From Limisphaerales bacterium (lineage in GTDB: Bacteria > Verrucomicrobiota > Verrucomicrobiia > Limisphaerales > UBA11358), in contig DAIDJC010000002.1 of assembly GCA_027451565.1 (NCBI GenBank), forward strand, positions 6,737 to 41,066: DNA of 34,330 bases. The letters are read 5' to 3'. Of the stretch, positions 1-8,033 are shown piece by piece. Position numbers and translations under genes: made by a program. Within the stretch, counting starts at the first letter, position 1. Each line of letters opens with the position of its first letter. The notes beneath the pieces were generated by a model that saw nothing but the letters and a program-made list of their open reading frames with translations, made no database searches and was not told the origin of the DNA.

Positions 1-221
1 AGTTGGCCCTCCTGCAATCCTGGAAATTGCAGGCAAAGCTCCCAGGCCAGAACCAGGCCCAGGATGGCGTCGCCCAGGAATTCCAAGCGCTGGTTGTGCT
101 CCGGCTGGTGACAGCCAGGACGGCTGGAAGATGGATGTGTCAGCGCCAGCGCCAGGAGTTTTTCATCCCGGAAACGGCAGCCCAGCCGGTCCTGAAGTGT
201 CGTGAGGTCGGGCGCGGCCAT
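1..221 (-). CDS. rnc: Ribonuclease III, N-terminal part (runs off the left edge)
   Basis: Reading the minus strand from the ATG at 221 gives 73 residues that stay open to the window edge. They start MAAPDLTTLQDRLGCRF and carry the RNase III signature HNQRLEFLGDAILG at about residues 42-55. The acidic residues E47 and D51 match the metal-binding Glu and Asp of the family. The preceding ALTHPS block is also typical. RNase III cleaves double-stranded RNA during rRNA and mRNA processing in the cytoplasm. The catalytic domain continues and the dsRNA-binding domain should lie outside the window. The start codon follows the TGA of the upstream gene with no gap, so the two are probably translationally coupled. 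The ATG choice is well supported because residues 12-30 align with the usual N-terminus. Confidence 0.93.
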   Translation of the reverse strand, partial: MAAPDLTTLQDRLGCRFRDEKLLALALTHPSSSRPGCHQPEHNQRLEFLGDAILGLVLAWELCLQFPGLQEGQ

Positions 222-815
222 TCAAAGCGTGGCAGTTGTTTCAGCCGGGCTGGCCGGGGAATCTGGCGCCGACGCCTCGGCTGGCGGCGCCGGGTTGGCC
301 TCGCTTTCGGAAATGCCATGCTCCAAAAGCTGTGCCACATCTTTTTGGACCTGTTCCAATTGATCCAGTTTAAGGTCCGGGTCGGGAATGGTGAAAACAT
401 CCCCTTGACCGGGGTGTTCGTACACAAAAATCCTCCGGCCATCCTGCTTGATCGTTTCTTTGACCTTGAGGAGGCGTTTGCGTTCCAGCATGACTGCCAG
501 GATGTATGCCGCCGGCGCGTGCCGTGGATTATTGCGTTGGATCAACTTCCGGAGCAGGGACTCGGCGTTTTCCTTTTGGATCGGCTCCGGGGTTGGGGGT
601 GGCACTTCAAACACGCCCTGCCAATGGGACACAAAACCGGACTGGCGGAGGGATGGGGAGGCGGATTGTTTTTGCCAGCATGGCTCGCAAATATCTGACC
701 GGCGCAAACCGTGCCGTTCATCAAACAGCACGGTATGGTACGGCTGGCCGTTTGTAAAATCCACCTGGCAGGCGGCGCAGGTGCTGGCGCGGGATTGAAT
801 GTTCCATTCGTTCAT
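222..815 (-). CDS. Small zinc-ribbon protein of unknown function, upstream of rnc
   Basis: This 197-residue protein begins with two CxxC pairs (Cys13/Cys16 and Cys43/Cys46), which suggests a zinc ribbon or treble-clef knuckle. The middle is basic and helical (about 75-120, rich in Arg, Lys and Leu) and contains a short hydrophobic AAYILAVML patch. The tail from about 165 is a low-complexity Ala/Pro/Ser/Glu segment, probably disordered. There is no signal peptide, so a cytoplasmic role is likely. Its TGA directly abuts the rnc ATG, and a TTGACA-type promoter lies just upstream. The gene therefore seems to be the first gene of an rnc operon. I do not recognise the family. A nucleic-acid or RNA-processing partner role is only an inference from the zinc motif and the neighbour. 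Confidence 0.8.
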   Translation of the reverse strand: MNEWNIQSRASTCAACQVDFTNGQPYHTVLFDERHGLRRSDICEPCWQKQSASPSLRQSGFVSHWQGVFEVPPPTPEPIQKENAESLLRKLIQRNNPRHAPAAYILAVMLERKRLLKVKETIKQDGRRIFVYEHPGQGDVFTIPDPDLKLDQLEQVQKDVAQLLEHGISESEANPAPPAEASAPDSPASPAETTATL

Positions 816-824
816 TTGCAGGTT

Positions 825-851
825 AGTTTAGCACGATGTGGCCTGTGTCAA
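825..851 (-). promoter_or_regulatory. Sigma-70-type promoter for the zinc-ribbon/rnc operon
   Basis: On the minus strand a perfect TTGACA -35 box (851-846) is followed after 15 bp by TAAACT (830-825). The -10 box is preceded by TGC, an extended -10 element that can compensate for the short spacer. The ATG lies 10 bases past the -10 box, so the leader would be extremely short. Confidence 0.5.
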
Positions 852-898
852 AGCTCCAAAGACTGGAAAGACCCGCAGCGCTTGCCCTCAGGTTCATC

Positions 899-940
899 GC
901 GCCACTTCAGAAAACCTGACTGAAGGGAAACGGGTGGCGC
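899..940 (-). repeat. Large hairpin just past the ROK kinase gene, possible terminator
   Basis: GCGCCAC (899-905) pairs with GTGGCGC (934-940), and CTTCAG (905-910) pairs with CTGAAG (920-925). Together they make a two-part stem that begins one base past the stop of the minus-strand ROK gene. No T-run follows on the minus strand, so it is a weak intrinsic terminator at best. It could instead protect the mRNA 3' end. Confidence 0.4.
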
Positions 941-941
941 C

Positions 942-1976
942 TCAGGATTTGGAGTGATACAACGCCACCAGCGCGGCGCCGATGGCCTGGGAAAGGTCAC
1001 CCAAGGCCGCTGGCTGGATTTTCATTCGCGCCCGCTGGGCCGGCCAGAGCAGAGGGGTGGCGGTCTCGCGCACGATTTTCAAATACCTCTCCCGAAAAGC
1101 TGGCGAAGTGGCTTCGTAATCCATGAGGCCGCCGCCAATGATGACAATTCCAGGGTCCAAGGTCATGGCCACATCAGCCACAAGCAGGCCCATGGCCCGG
1201 GCCTGAAAATCAAAAATGTCCAGGGCCAGGGGATCTCCCTGTTGAGCCCGTGAGCGCAGGGAAAGAACTTTTTCCTTGGGGGAAGCCGATGAGCGGGCCA
1301 GTTCGTGCCCGGGATGTTGAGGCAGTTTTTCCTCCAGCAAATGGGGCAATCCCGAAATGGCGGTGTAAGCCTCGTAACAACCCCAGGCGCGTCCGCAACC
1401 GCAGGGAAAGGGGCGTATGCCCCCAAGAAGGTGCAGAGGGGCCGGTGCGTGGCCGGTCTCCAAGCCAGCGAGTGTGTCCCCGTCCAAGGGCAGGCCATCA
1501 GGACCCACGTAGGCGCATCCCAAACCCGATCCGGGCATGAACATCAGAACCGTTGTGCGGGAATCACCGCGTGCCAGCCGCGCTTCGGCCACACCCCCGT
1601 AATTTCCATCATTGCCCATGATCAACGGCAACGGTCTCCCGCTGCGGGCAGCCAGGGCGGCGCTGTAATCCTTGTGCACATTCCATCCTTCAAAATTGGG
1701 TGGCAGGTTGGGGGTGCGTTCCATCACCCCATAGCTTTTATAGGGTCCCGGAATGGCAAGCCCCACCCCCTGGACCTGTCGCCATTCCAATTTGTTTTCA
1801 GCCAGAAATTCATCAATGGTCCCAATCCACCCGCGTATGACGGCTTCGCGCCCCTGTGCGGCCTGGGTGGGCCGCTGCAACAGCCGGGTTGTCACCGCAT
1901 CGCCATTTTTCCACACAGCCCCGATTTTTGTCGTGGTGGCGCCGCTGTCTGTTCCAATGAAAATGTCTTGATTCAT
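942..1976 (-). CDS. ROK-family sugar kinase (glucokinase-like)
   Basis: This 344-residue protein has the N-terminal phosphate-binding motif FIGTDSGATTTK, the GNDGNYGGVAEA sugar/ATP-site region, and the ROK zinc motif CGCGRAWGCYEA preceded by an ETGH segment. A C-terminal IVIIGGGLM adenosine motif is also present. ROK kinases phosphorylate glucose, N-acetylglucosamine, mannose or related sugars in the cytoplasm; the exact sugar cannot be read from sequence. The length fits the family (about 300-350). I chose the ATG at 1976 over an in-frame TTG two codons upstream because it places the phosphate-binding loop at the usual distance. The gene stands alone, divergent from the dihydrouridine synthase, with a hairpin after its stop. 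No regulator-type N-terminal HTH is present, so this is an enzyme and not a ROK repressor. Confidence 0.9.
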   Translation of the reverse strand: MNQDIFIGTDSGATTTKIGAVWKNGDAVTTRLLQRPTQAAQGREAVIRGWIGTIDEFLAENKLEWRQVQGVGLAIPGPYKSYGVMERTPNLPPNFEGWNVHKDYSAALAARSGRPLPLIMGNDGNYGGVAEARLARGDSRTTVLMFMPGSGLGCAYVGPDGLPLDGDTLAGLETGHAPAPLHLLGGIRPFPCGCGRAWGCYEAYTAISGLPHLLEEKLPQHPGHELARSSASPKEKVLSLRSRAQQGDPLALDIFDFQARAMGLLVADVAMTLDPGIVIIGGGLMDYEATSPAFRERYLKIVRETATPLLWPAQRARMKIQPAALGDLSQAIGAALVALYHSKS

Positions 1977-2123
1977 GAGCAAAGTGTGTTTTGTGCTGCG
2001 TTAAATGAACCAGATTGCCGTGGAAGGCAAGATTTATTCGTTTTAAGGGCCGGCTTGGTTTAGCTTTTCAGGAATCTGAAACCGCACGAACGATTCATCT
2101 CCCTGCTCCGATCTCCCAGCCCT

Positions 2124-3110
2124 GTGCTGGCTTTGGCGCCCATGCAGGATGTCACCACGCTTTCCTTCATGTCCTTGGTGGCCCGGTATGGCGGGCCGGA
2201 CGTTTTTTGGACCGAATATTTCCGGGTCCATGGCGCGTCCCGGCCTGAAAAATGGATTCTTGACTCCATCCGACTCAATCCCACTCCAATACCCGTGGTG
2301 GCCCAGGTCATAGGCAATGACATTCCCGCCCTGGTGCGCACGGTGCGCGAATTGCAGCGGCACCCGGTCGCCGCCATTGATTTGAATCTAGGCTGCCCGG
2401 CTCCTGTGGTGTATCGAAAATGCGCCGGAGGCGGTTTATTGCGCCAGCCAGAACGCGTGGACGCCATTTTGGGTGCCCTGCGGGATGCCGTCCAGGTTCC
2501 TTTTACGGTCAAAACCAGGCTGGGATTCGAGGATGTCCGGGAATTTGATCGCTTGTTGGAGGTTTTTGCCCGGCATCCCATTGACCTGCTCACCATTCAT
2601 GCCCGCACTGTTCTGCAAATGTACCGGCCAGGCGTGCGGTATGACTTCATCAAACGCGCGGTGCAATGCTTAAAATGCCCCGTCCTGGCCAATGGCAATA
2701 TTTTCAGCCCGACCCAAGCCCGGCAGGTTCTCATGCAAACCGAATCCAAGGGGCTTATGATCGGGCGCGGAATCATTCGCAATCCCTGGTTGTTTGATCA
2801 AATTCGCGCCGACCAGGCGGGCAAATCCGGTCCCACCCCATCCGGGCGTGATGTCCTGGCCTACATCAGGGCCATCTGGGAGGCTGAAATCACGCCTGGC
2901 ATCCGGGAATCTGCCCAAGTCCAGCGAATGAAAAAATTCATCAATTTCATCGGCGAGGGTGTTGGCGCGGCTTTCCTGCATGAAATCCGCCGCACGGACA
3001 CAGAGGCCGGATTCTGGCGCATTTGCCGAGAATGGCTGGACCATGACCGGTTTATGCCGTTGGAACCCATTTCAAGCGGTTCGCCCGGTGTTGTCAGTCC
3101 GCCGGCTTAG
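2124..3110 (+). CDS. tRNA-dihydrouridine synthase
   Basis: This 328-residue flavoenzyme reduces uridines in the tRNA D-loop with FMN and NADPH. It opens with LALAPMQDVT, the Dus flavin-binding start. It carries NLGCPAP followed by the CAGGGLL segment of the active-site loop, VKTRLGF, LLTIHARTVLQMY and the phosphate-binding VLANGNIFS/GLMIGRGIIRNPW blocks of the TIM barrel. A helical C-terminal domain follows. The start is a GTG; upstream codons stay open to 2064 but offer only CTG or ATC, so the GTG is preferred although no good ribosome-binding site is visible. Which Dus subfamily it belongs to is uncertain. It is convergent with the Ate-like gene, with only 10 bp between the two stops. Confidence 0.92.
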   Translation: MLALAPMQDVTTLSFMSLVARYGGPDVFWTEYFRVHGASRPEKWILDSIRLNPTPIPVVAQVIGNDIPALVRTVRELQRHPVAAIDLNLGCPAPVVYRKCAGGGLLRQPERVDAILGALRDAVQVPFTVKTRLGFEDVREFDRLLEVFARHPIDLLTIHARTVLQMYRPGVRYDFIKRAVQCLKCPVLANGNIFSPTQARQVLMQTESKGLMIGRGIIRNPWLFDQIRADQAGKSGPTPSGRDVLAYIRAIWEAEITPGIRESAQVQRMKKFINFIGEGVGAAFLHEIRRTDTEAGFWRICREWLDHDRFMPLEPISSGSPGVVSPPA

Positions 3111-3120
3111 GTCTCTTCAG

Positions 3121-3927
3121 TTATGCAGGGGAGGCGGGCGATTTAAACCGGCTTTCCGAGATGATGTTTGACAGGCTGCCATCGTAGAAAAGGTTGCGGT
3201 AGGCTTCGATTTCAACCAAGTGCTGGTCGGTGGTGTGGTGGCGTTGCAGAAGGTATTTCAGTTCTTCCAGGTTGGAAGACCATTTGAAGCCGTTGAAAAA
3301 CTGCACCCCTTCAAACTGCGTTTTATACAAGGCCCGGTCCGAATAGCAGGTGCCAAGGTAAAGTTGTCCCACGCCCCTTCGGGCCAGGATTTCAGCAGCC
3401 GAGGTCATCATGAACATGCCCAGGCTGCGGTTGGCGTAGGCAAGGTCATAAAATGCATAATAATAATAAGCCAGCCTGGAACCCTCCATGTAGAGGGTGG
3501 CCACCCCCACCTCCTTGCCCGTCGTCTTGTCTGTATATACCAAAAGATGCGAAATGATGGGATTGCTGAACAGGGAATCCAACCGATCCCACGTCATGAC
3601 ATTCCGGCCAAACTTGACATCCGCATAATTTTTGAAAAAGGCCCGCCGCGCCGGGGTGTAGTCAAAATCTTCGCGCGCCACCAATTGAACGACTATTCCC
3701 TCGCCTTTGCGCAGGATCCGCCGGTTTTCCGAGGACAATTGAAATTCATTCAGGTGAAGTCGGATCTGGCGGCAAAGATAAAAGCGGTCCAATTGGCGTG
3801 AGGACGGCAAAAAGCCGGCTTCGAAAATGTCGCCTGCCGTTTCACCTGGCTCGGGAATGGCCCAGATGGCGTAGGCGAATTGGTAATGAATGTAGTCGGC
3901 GGTCTGCTCGGAAAAAATCAATTTCAT
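3121..3927 (-). CDS. Divergent Ate/Bpt-like aminoacyl-tRNA-protein transferase fold protein
   Basis: This 268-residue protein has the architecture of arginyl/leucyl-tRNA-protein transferases. In the N-terminal part, DIFEAGFLPSSRQLDRFY and the following LNEFQLSSENRRILRK resemble the Ate_N block that ends in 'SRSQRRVLRR'. In the C-terminal GNAT-like part, YYYYAFYDLAYANRSLGMFM and LYLGTCYSDRALYKTQF resemble the 'YTFYDPxxxxRSLGTF' and 'LYLGYWIxxxxxMxYKxxF' blocks. Family members transfer an amino acid to protein N-termini as a degradation signal. The usual N-terminal Cys-rich motif is largely missing: only one Cys survives in YLCRQIR. Substrate and donor may therefore differ. Its ATG faces that of the adenylating enzyme 282 bp away. 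General family membership is fairly secure; exact activity is not. Confidence 0.72.
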   Translation of the reverse strand: MKLIFSEQTADYIHYQFAYAIWAIPEPGETAGDIFEAGFLPSSRQLDRFYLCRQIRLHLNEFQLSSENRRILRKGEGIVVQLVAREDFDYTPARRAFFKNYADVKFGRNVMTWDRLDSLFSNPIISHLLVYTDKTTGKEVGVATLYMEGSRLAYYYYAFYDLAYANRSLGMFMMTSAAEILARRGVGQLYLGTCYSDRALYKTQFEGVQFFNGFKWSSNLEELKYLLQRHHTTDQHLVEIEAYRNLFYDGSLSNIISESRFKSPASPA

Positions 3928-4209
3928 TTTGTTTCGGAGGGCTTCAGCCTGGTTTGGCCTTTCAGGCCAATCAGCCGGGGATGTAACCCTCGCATGCTGT
4001 CATCGGTCATACAGGCTCCGGGCAAGGAACGCAAGTTTGGGACGCCTTTGAACGATTTTTTTATTCCAATTCATATCCTTTCCCCCTTTTTTCCTATTCC
4101 CCGCAAAAAGGCGGGGCGGGCGAGACCGAACCATACCGCCCCCGGGCATAAGGAAGAGGGGGAATGCTGGCCCTGCGCATGCAGACCAGGTTGGCATTTG
4201 TTTTTTATC

Positions 4210-5451
4210 ATGTATATTGGCAATATGTTGGCCACACCGGAATGGATTTTTGAAACCACCCAGCAGGGATGGTTGCGTGATGCCATTGCCAAATCCGGCA
4301 GTTTGCCCATATATCGCCGCCACGGCATATTTTCAGAGCCGGAACTGGATCGGTTCCCCATTTTGACCAAAAAGGAAATGCGGGAGGGTTTTCCCGATAA
4401 TTTTCTGCCTCAAGCCTCCTTGGATGATCTTTTGAACAAAAGCCTCGTGGAACTGGAGCACACCTCTGGCACGTCCGAAGAACGGTTGCCGGTGTTTTTT
4501 GAGCGGGGATGGTGGGATCGTCAGGAGGCGAAAGCTTTGCGGATGAATGAATGCATTCGTCAATGCTTGGAAGGCGCGCAGGCGCCGCGGCGCGCCACGC
4601 TCACGGCGCCTTCCTGCAATGGATTGACCTGCCCCACTGTTTGGATGTCCCGGGAGCAGCGGACCATTGGCGGAACTCTGTTTGTCAACCTGGCCCGCAT
4701 TCCCTTCCTGCTCACCCAGTCAGAACTGCAGCGCATGGCGCGTGAAATCATGGAATGGGAGCCCCTGTTTTTGGACCTTGACCCAGTGCATGGAACACGT
4801 TTTGCACTTTATTGCGAAAAAGAGGGGATTCGGTTTCCATCAGTCAAATTCATCCTGACCAGCTACGAATTCACCAGCGTGGTGCACCGTCGAATCCTTT
4901 CCCGGGTTTTTCAGGTGCCGGTTTGGAATCTCTACGGGTCCACGGAAACCGGCCATTTGCTGATGGAAACTGTTGGAGGGCTGATGAGGCCCTCAGTGGA
5001 AACCGCCTTTTTGGAACTGGAGCAAACGGATGAGCAAGGTGTGGGCCCGCTCCTGGTCACCACTCTTTCCAATGCCTACATGCCCCTGGTGCGCTATCGG
5101 ATCGGTGACCTTGCCCAGAGAGTGGGGTCCCCTTACGCCTCGCATTATCGCATCCATGGCCGGACCCGTGATGCCTTGCGTTCGAGGGATGGCCGGCGGG
5201 TGACCACCTTGCAAATAGATGAGTGCCTCTCGGGTCTTTCAGGTGTGGCCCACTATGAACTCCGGCAGGAAAAAACCGGGCATGCCATGTTTCGTTATGT
5301 CCCTGATTCAGCGCCGCCCCCCGATGGGGAATTAAACGAAGCCATCGAACAAGTAGGGGCCTTGCTTGGCATGCCGGTGGAAAAGGTGCCCGCTGCCACC
5401 CTGGTGCCGGCTGCGTCCGGCAAATTCAGACTGACCATCCCGGCAGCCTGA
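4210..5451 (+). CDS. Adenylate-forming (ANL) enzyme, PaaK/CapK-like
   Basis: The protein has 413 residues from the ATG at 4210; a second ATG at 4225 is an equally possible start. It shows the ATP-binding loop HTSGTSEERLPVFF, the adenylate-site motif LYGSTETGH and the hinge-side motif MPLVRYRIGDLAQ, then a short C-terminal domain ending in a Gly-Lys-Phe-Arg pattern (SGKFRL) that may supply the catalytic lysine. Such enzymes activate a carboxylate as an acyl-AMP and usually pass it to CoA or a carrier. The length is typical of phenylacetate-CoA ligase and CapK-like proteins. The substrate cannot be told. The 282 bp upstream contain no other gene. No carrier protein or acyltransferase is adjacent except the divergent Ate-like protein, which is itself an acyl-transfer fold. 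Confidence 0.8.
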   Translation: MYIGNMLATPEWIFETTQQGWLRDAIAKSGSLPIYRRHGIFSEPELDRFPILTKKEMREGFPDNFLPQASLDDLLNKSLVELEHTSGTSEERLPVFFERGWWDRQEAKALRMNECIRQCLEGAQAPRRATLTAPSCNGLTCPTVWMSREQRTIGGTLFVNLARIPFLLTQSELQRMAREIMEWEPLFLDLDPVHGTRFALYCEKEGIRFPSVKFILTSYEFTSVVHRRILSRVFQVPVWNLYGSTETGHLLMETVGGLMRPSVETAFLELEQTDEQGVGPLLVTTLSNAYMPLVRYRIGDLAQRVGSPYASHYRIHGRTRDALRSRDGRRVTTLQIDECLSGLSGVAHYELRQEKTGHAMFRYVPDSAPPPDGELNEAIEQVGALLGMPVEKVPAATLVPAASGKFRLTIPAA

Positions 5452-5488
5452 GCCGCGGCCGCGCCGGTTGCCGTGCCCGGACGGCATT

Positions 5489-6376
5489 TCACACGTAGAG
5501 AAACACGTAAACTGCGAACGAAACAGCCGCCAGCCCGGCTGCAGCCGCCAGCGACCATAAAAAATTCCTCTTGCGCGCCGCCACGGCAAAAGTGGCAATG
5601 ATCACAGCTAATTGCGCTGCCAACATTCCAAAAAAGAACCGGGAACTCCGGCGATGATGGTTTTCCGCAGAGGCGTTGTTTTGACGAACCTGCAATTCAT
5701 AAACATTGGCGATGGTATAATTCAGCTTGGATTCCTCGTCGTATCGAGCCTCCGTGTACCTCAACCGGGCGAAAGTAAAATTCCGGAATGTTTGGTTTTC
5801 CCCGTTCATCAGCCTGGCATCCAATTCATCCACATGCTGGTTGATGCCCTTGATGTCGCGGTCAAAATTCCGGGCGGCATCATCCGCGGCCAGCAGTGCG
5901 GCATCCAGGTCCTGGGCGCGCACATGCGCAAGGTCAGCCATGATTTCCTTTTCCGGCGCATTCTTGGACAAGGCATCCAGCGCAGATCGGACAGGCTCGG
6001 TCAATTGAAGGCTGGCCGGGTGGGGAAGAACAACTGAGGTGAGGGCCTGGACGGTGGCGGGGTCCTGCCCTGTCAACGCGGCGGGGTCCAGCGAGTGAAC
6101 CGGCACGGAGGCGGCCAGAAGGTCCAGGGTGTTTTCGGCGGTGGCGCTGCGCAATTTCTTGGCTTGGTAATAACTCCACTGGTCACCGGCCTTGGCCTGC
6201 AACTGGGCGGCGAAGGACCTGTCGTATTGGGCCTTGGTCATTTCGCTGGAGGCCAGCCCCGCCAGCATCGTGGAGAGAACAGCCATCACCACCGGGGTGG
6301 CCGCAAGGATTTTGCCCCAGGCTGTCTGGGGTAATTCTGCCTTGAGACTTTCTGGAATTTCAATTTTTTGTGCCAT
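5489..6376 (-). CDS. DUF4337-like membrane protein
   Basis: This 295-residue protein has one hydrophobic segment near the N-terminus (about 27-47, ILAATPVVMAVLSTMLAGLA). A long helical, charge-rich middle follows, and two closely spaced membrane segments lie at the C-terminus (about 240-295). The block DQWSYYQAKKLRSATAEN just after the first segment matches the 'DxWxxYQAKxxR' hallmark I associate with DUF4337 proteins. The function of that family is unknown. The middle probably forms a coiled coil on one side of the membrane. It is convergent with the adenylating enzyme (37 bp between stops) and divergent from the MEKHLA gene. A plausible sigma-70 promoter lies 34 bp upstream. Confidence 0.65.
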   Translation of the reverse strand: MAQKIEIPESLKAELPQTAWGKILAATPVVMAVLSTMLAGLASSEMTKAQYDRSFAAQLQAKAGDQWSYYQAKKLRSATAENTLDLLAASVPVHSLDPAALTGQDPATVQALTSVVLPHPASLQLTEPVRSALDALSKNAPEKEIMADLAHVRAQDLDAALLAADDAARNFDRDIKGINQHVDELDARLMNGENQTFRNFTFARLRYTEARYDEESKLNYTIANVYELQVRQNNASAENHHRRSSRFFFGMLAAQLAVIIATFAVAARKRNFLWSLAAAAGLAAVSFAVYVFLYV

Positions 6377-6409
6377 GGTCTTTGAGCATTTTCATCCGAA
6401 TCGTGTCCA

Positions 6410-6438
6410 AGCCTAGCATCTTTCGGCCTGCCCGCCAA
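6410..6438 (-). promoter_or_regulatory. Putative promoter of the DUF4337-like gene
   Basis: On the minus strand TTGGCG (6438-6433), a 17-bp spacer and TAGGCT (6415-6410) are present. TGC precedes the -10 box and forms an extended -10. The ATG follows 33 bases downstream. The boxes match only moderately, so this is a candidate. Confidence 0.4.
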
Positions 6439-6530
6439 TCGGTAAAGCAGACCGGCCGGGACGGGTTGAAGGCGGATGCTCCTTCCACCCGCGCCTTGTG
6501 CGGACATTATCTTGTAGGTGTGGTGTTCGG

Positions 6531-7025
6531 ATGAAAACGGATCAAACTGCGGGAAAAATGCTGAATCAACCTGCGGCACGGGCCATTTACCATGGCGTGC
6601 TGCTGGCAAGGAACTATTTTCGGTGTACGGGAAGCAATTTGGCGGGAATCCAGCCGCCTGCTTTGGAGGAAGACTGGGGCAGGTGGCTTTTTGAAGCTCC
6701 ATTTGTCCTGCTTTCCCATGGCACCGAGCCGGATCCGGTGCTGAACTATGGAAACAGGATGGCCTTGGATTTGTGGGAAATGGACTGGGCACAATTCACC
6801 GCCATGCCATCCCGGCTCACTGCGGAAACTCCTGAGCGCGAGGAGCGGGCGCGGCTCCTTGAATCGGTCTCCAGGCAGGGTTGCTCCTCCAATTACAGCG
6901 GCGTGCGGTTCGCCCGTTCGGGTCGGCGTTTTCGCATTGTCAACGCCTCGGTTTGGAACGTCCTTGACGCTGATGGCAGCCCCTGTGGCCAGGCGGCTTT
7001 TTTTGAGAAATGGGAATGGTTGTGA
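6531..7025 (+). CDS. MEKHLA-domain protein (PAS-like)
   Basis: This 164-residue protein matches the MEKHLA domain nearly end to end: VLLSHGTEPDPVLNYGNRMA, the PSRLTAETPEREERARLL block, YSGVRFARSGRRFRI and the C-terminal GQAAFFEKWEW. The domain resembles PAS sensor folds and is found alone in bacteria and at the C-terminus of plant HD-ZIP III proteins. Its ligand and role are unknown. The ATG at 6531 is preferred over an in-frame GTG at 6498 because the domain begins shortly after it and the extra residues are not conserved-looking. The gene is a single transcription unit with a hairpin and T-run after its stop. Confidence 0.85.
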   Translation: MKTDQTAGKMLNQPAARAIYHGVLLARNYFRCTGSNLAGIQPPALEEDWGRWLFEAPFVLLSHGTEPDPVLNYGNRMALDLWEMDWAQFTAMPSRLTAETPEREERARLLESVSRQGCSSNYSGVRFARSGRRFRIVNASVWNVLDADGSPCGQAAFFEKWEWL

Positions 7026-7049
7026 AGCTTTCGTGAAAATTTCGAAGCC

Positions 7050-7080
7050 ATCCCGGGGCTTGCCGGGGATCAGCATTTTT
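7050..7080 (+). terminator. Probable intrinsic terminator of the MEKHLA gene
   Basis: ATCCC (7050-7054) pairs with GGGAT (7066-7070), and GGC pairs with GCC around a short TT loop, with a small internal mismatch. A run of five T begins at 7076. It starts 25 bp after the stop codon. Confidence 0.5.
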
Positions 7081-7601
7081 AAAAATTCAGGGCCTATTGA
7101 CGAAAACCCTGTCCAGAGCCAATTATCAGCCTATGCAGCAATTCATCAGTGGTTTTACGTCGGATGAGGGCGGATTGATTCTTCAGGCCGCCGGTAAGGC
7201 CAACGCGTTTTTTTAAGGTCGCGGCGGGACTTCTCCTCATTGATTCTGAATGAGGCGGTTTTCTCCAAGAAGGGAGGCGCCTCTTTGGGTCTTCAGCGGC
7301 AATAGCGCGGTTAATGCTCGGCGTTGGCGGGTTTCCGGTTGTTCCGGCATGGCGCTTCTCTTTGCGGTTTAACAAGGAGAGGTTTAGCGGAAAGAAATCC
7401 GTTATTGAACTGATTAAGACTTGCCTGTTGCGATGGGACAGCGCGGAAATGGCAGTGAGGCGGGCAATGAGCCGGCGGCATCATGCACGAAAGAATGCCA
7501 TCGGCCCGGCACTCCAAAAAAGCCAGACCGGAGGCTTCCATTTTGAAGTGATCCCAACAGAGCCGAACCGGGATCACGGACGCCATTCTAGGCATCCATC
7601 C
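7081..7601. other. Gene-poor stretch of about 520 bp
   Basis: No convincing gene was found on either strand. The possible reading frames are low-complexity and Arg/Pro-rich, without recognisable domains. A seven-base inverted repeat CCTCATT/AATGAGG lies at 7235-7255 and a run of seven T at about 7208-7214; neither makes a clear terminator. The stretch separates the housekeeping-like genes on the left from the RHS block on the right and may contain decayed coding DNA. Confidence 0.5.
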
Positions 7602-7904
7602 TCATTGATCGGCACGGGTTGGAAAAATCGCCAGCCGCCTTCCACTCTGAAATTGCGGTCCCAATTGTTTCAAAGATTTTATTTTTGGAAACAAATCAGG
7701 AATCGAAACACCAAGCAATTTGGCCAAAAAGACCAGTTCACAATCAGGCACCCGGCGCAATTGGGCCTCCAGTTTGCCTAATGATCCGACGCTTATGCTC
7801 CAGCCTTGAAGTTGAAGCCTCCGGGCGAGAGCTGATTGAGACCAGCCTTTGCGATTACGGTGTTTCCGCACTTGTGGTCCGACAATGTTCAGCGCCAGCT
7901 TCAT
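7602..7904 (-). CDS. Small XRE-family helix-turn-helix regulator
   Basis: This 100-residue protein has a classic XRE/Cro-type DNA-binding domain at about residues 6-70. VRKHRNRKGWSQSALARRLQ holds the first helices, and the recognition region is followed by LGKLEAQLRRVPDCELVFLA and a final helix LLGVSIPDLFP. The C-terminal 30 residues have no known domain. Such proteins bind operator DNA as dimers and often repress neighbouring genes. The gene starts 129 bp from, and points away from, the RHS gene. The shared intergenic region is therefore the natural place for its operator, and control of the RHS operon is a reasonable inference. No ribosome-binding site is clear. Confidence 0.8.
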   Translation of the reverse strand: MKLALNIVGPQVRKHRNRKGWSQSALARRLQLQGWSISVGSLGKLEAQLRRVPDCELVFLAKLLGVSIPDLFPKIKSLKQLGPQFQSGRRLAIFPTRADQ

Positions 7905-7935
7905 CGGATCAGGCTAGGCGCATCGAAAAACACAA

Positions 7936-7962
7936 TTTACTCCCACATGAGAATGATAAAAT
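7936..7962 (+). promoter_or_regulatory. Candidate promoter of the RHS operon
   Basis: TTTACT (7936-7941) and TAAAAT (7957-7962) are separated by 15 bp, inside the most AT-rich part of the XRE-RHS intergenic region. The short spacer weakens the call. Any binding site for the XRE protein would be expected nearby, but I saw no clear palindrome. Confidence 0.3.
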
Positions 7963-8033
7963 ATATTCCGTTGCCTGGATGGAGACGATGTGCTTTACTG
8001 GGCGGGTTTAAGTTAGAAAAGGAAATCATTATC

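Noticed and set aside
3..698. Long plus-strand frame of 231 codons at the left edge
   Set aside because: It lies antisense to the clear RNase III and zinc-ribbon reading frames, has Arg/Gly-rich shadow composition and no domain.
1305..2063. 252-codon plus-strand frame over the ROK kinase gene
   Set aside because: The minus strand holds all ROK motifs, including the zinc motif, so this is a shadow.
4097..4114. CCCCGC/GCGGGG hairpin upstream of the adenylating enzyme
   Set aside because: Six base pairs without a T-run on either strand and not at the end of a gene; too weak to call a terminator.
7094..7375. 93-codon minus-strand frame in the gene-poor stretch
   Set aside because: Low-complexity Arg/Lys/Pro-rich sequence, no ribosome-binding site and no domain; probably not translated.
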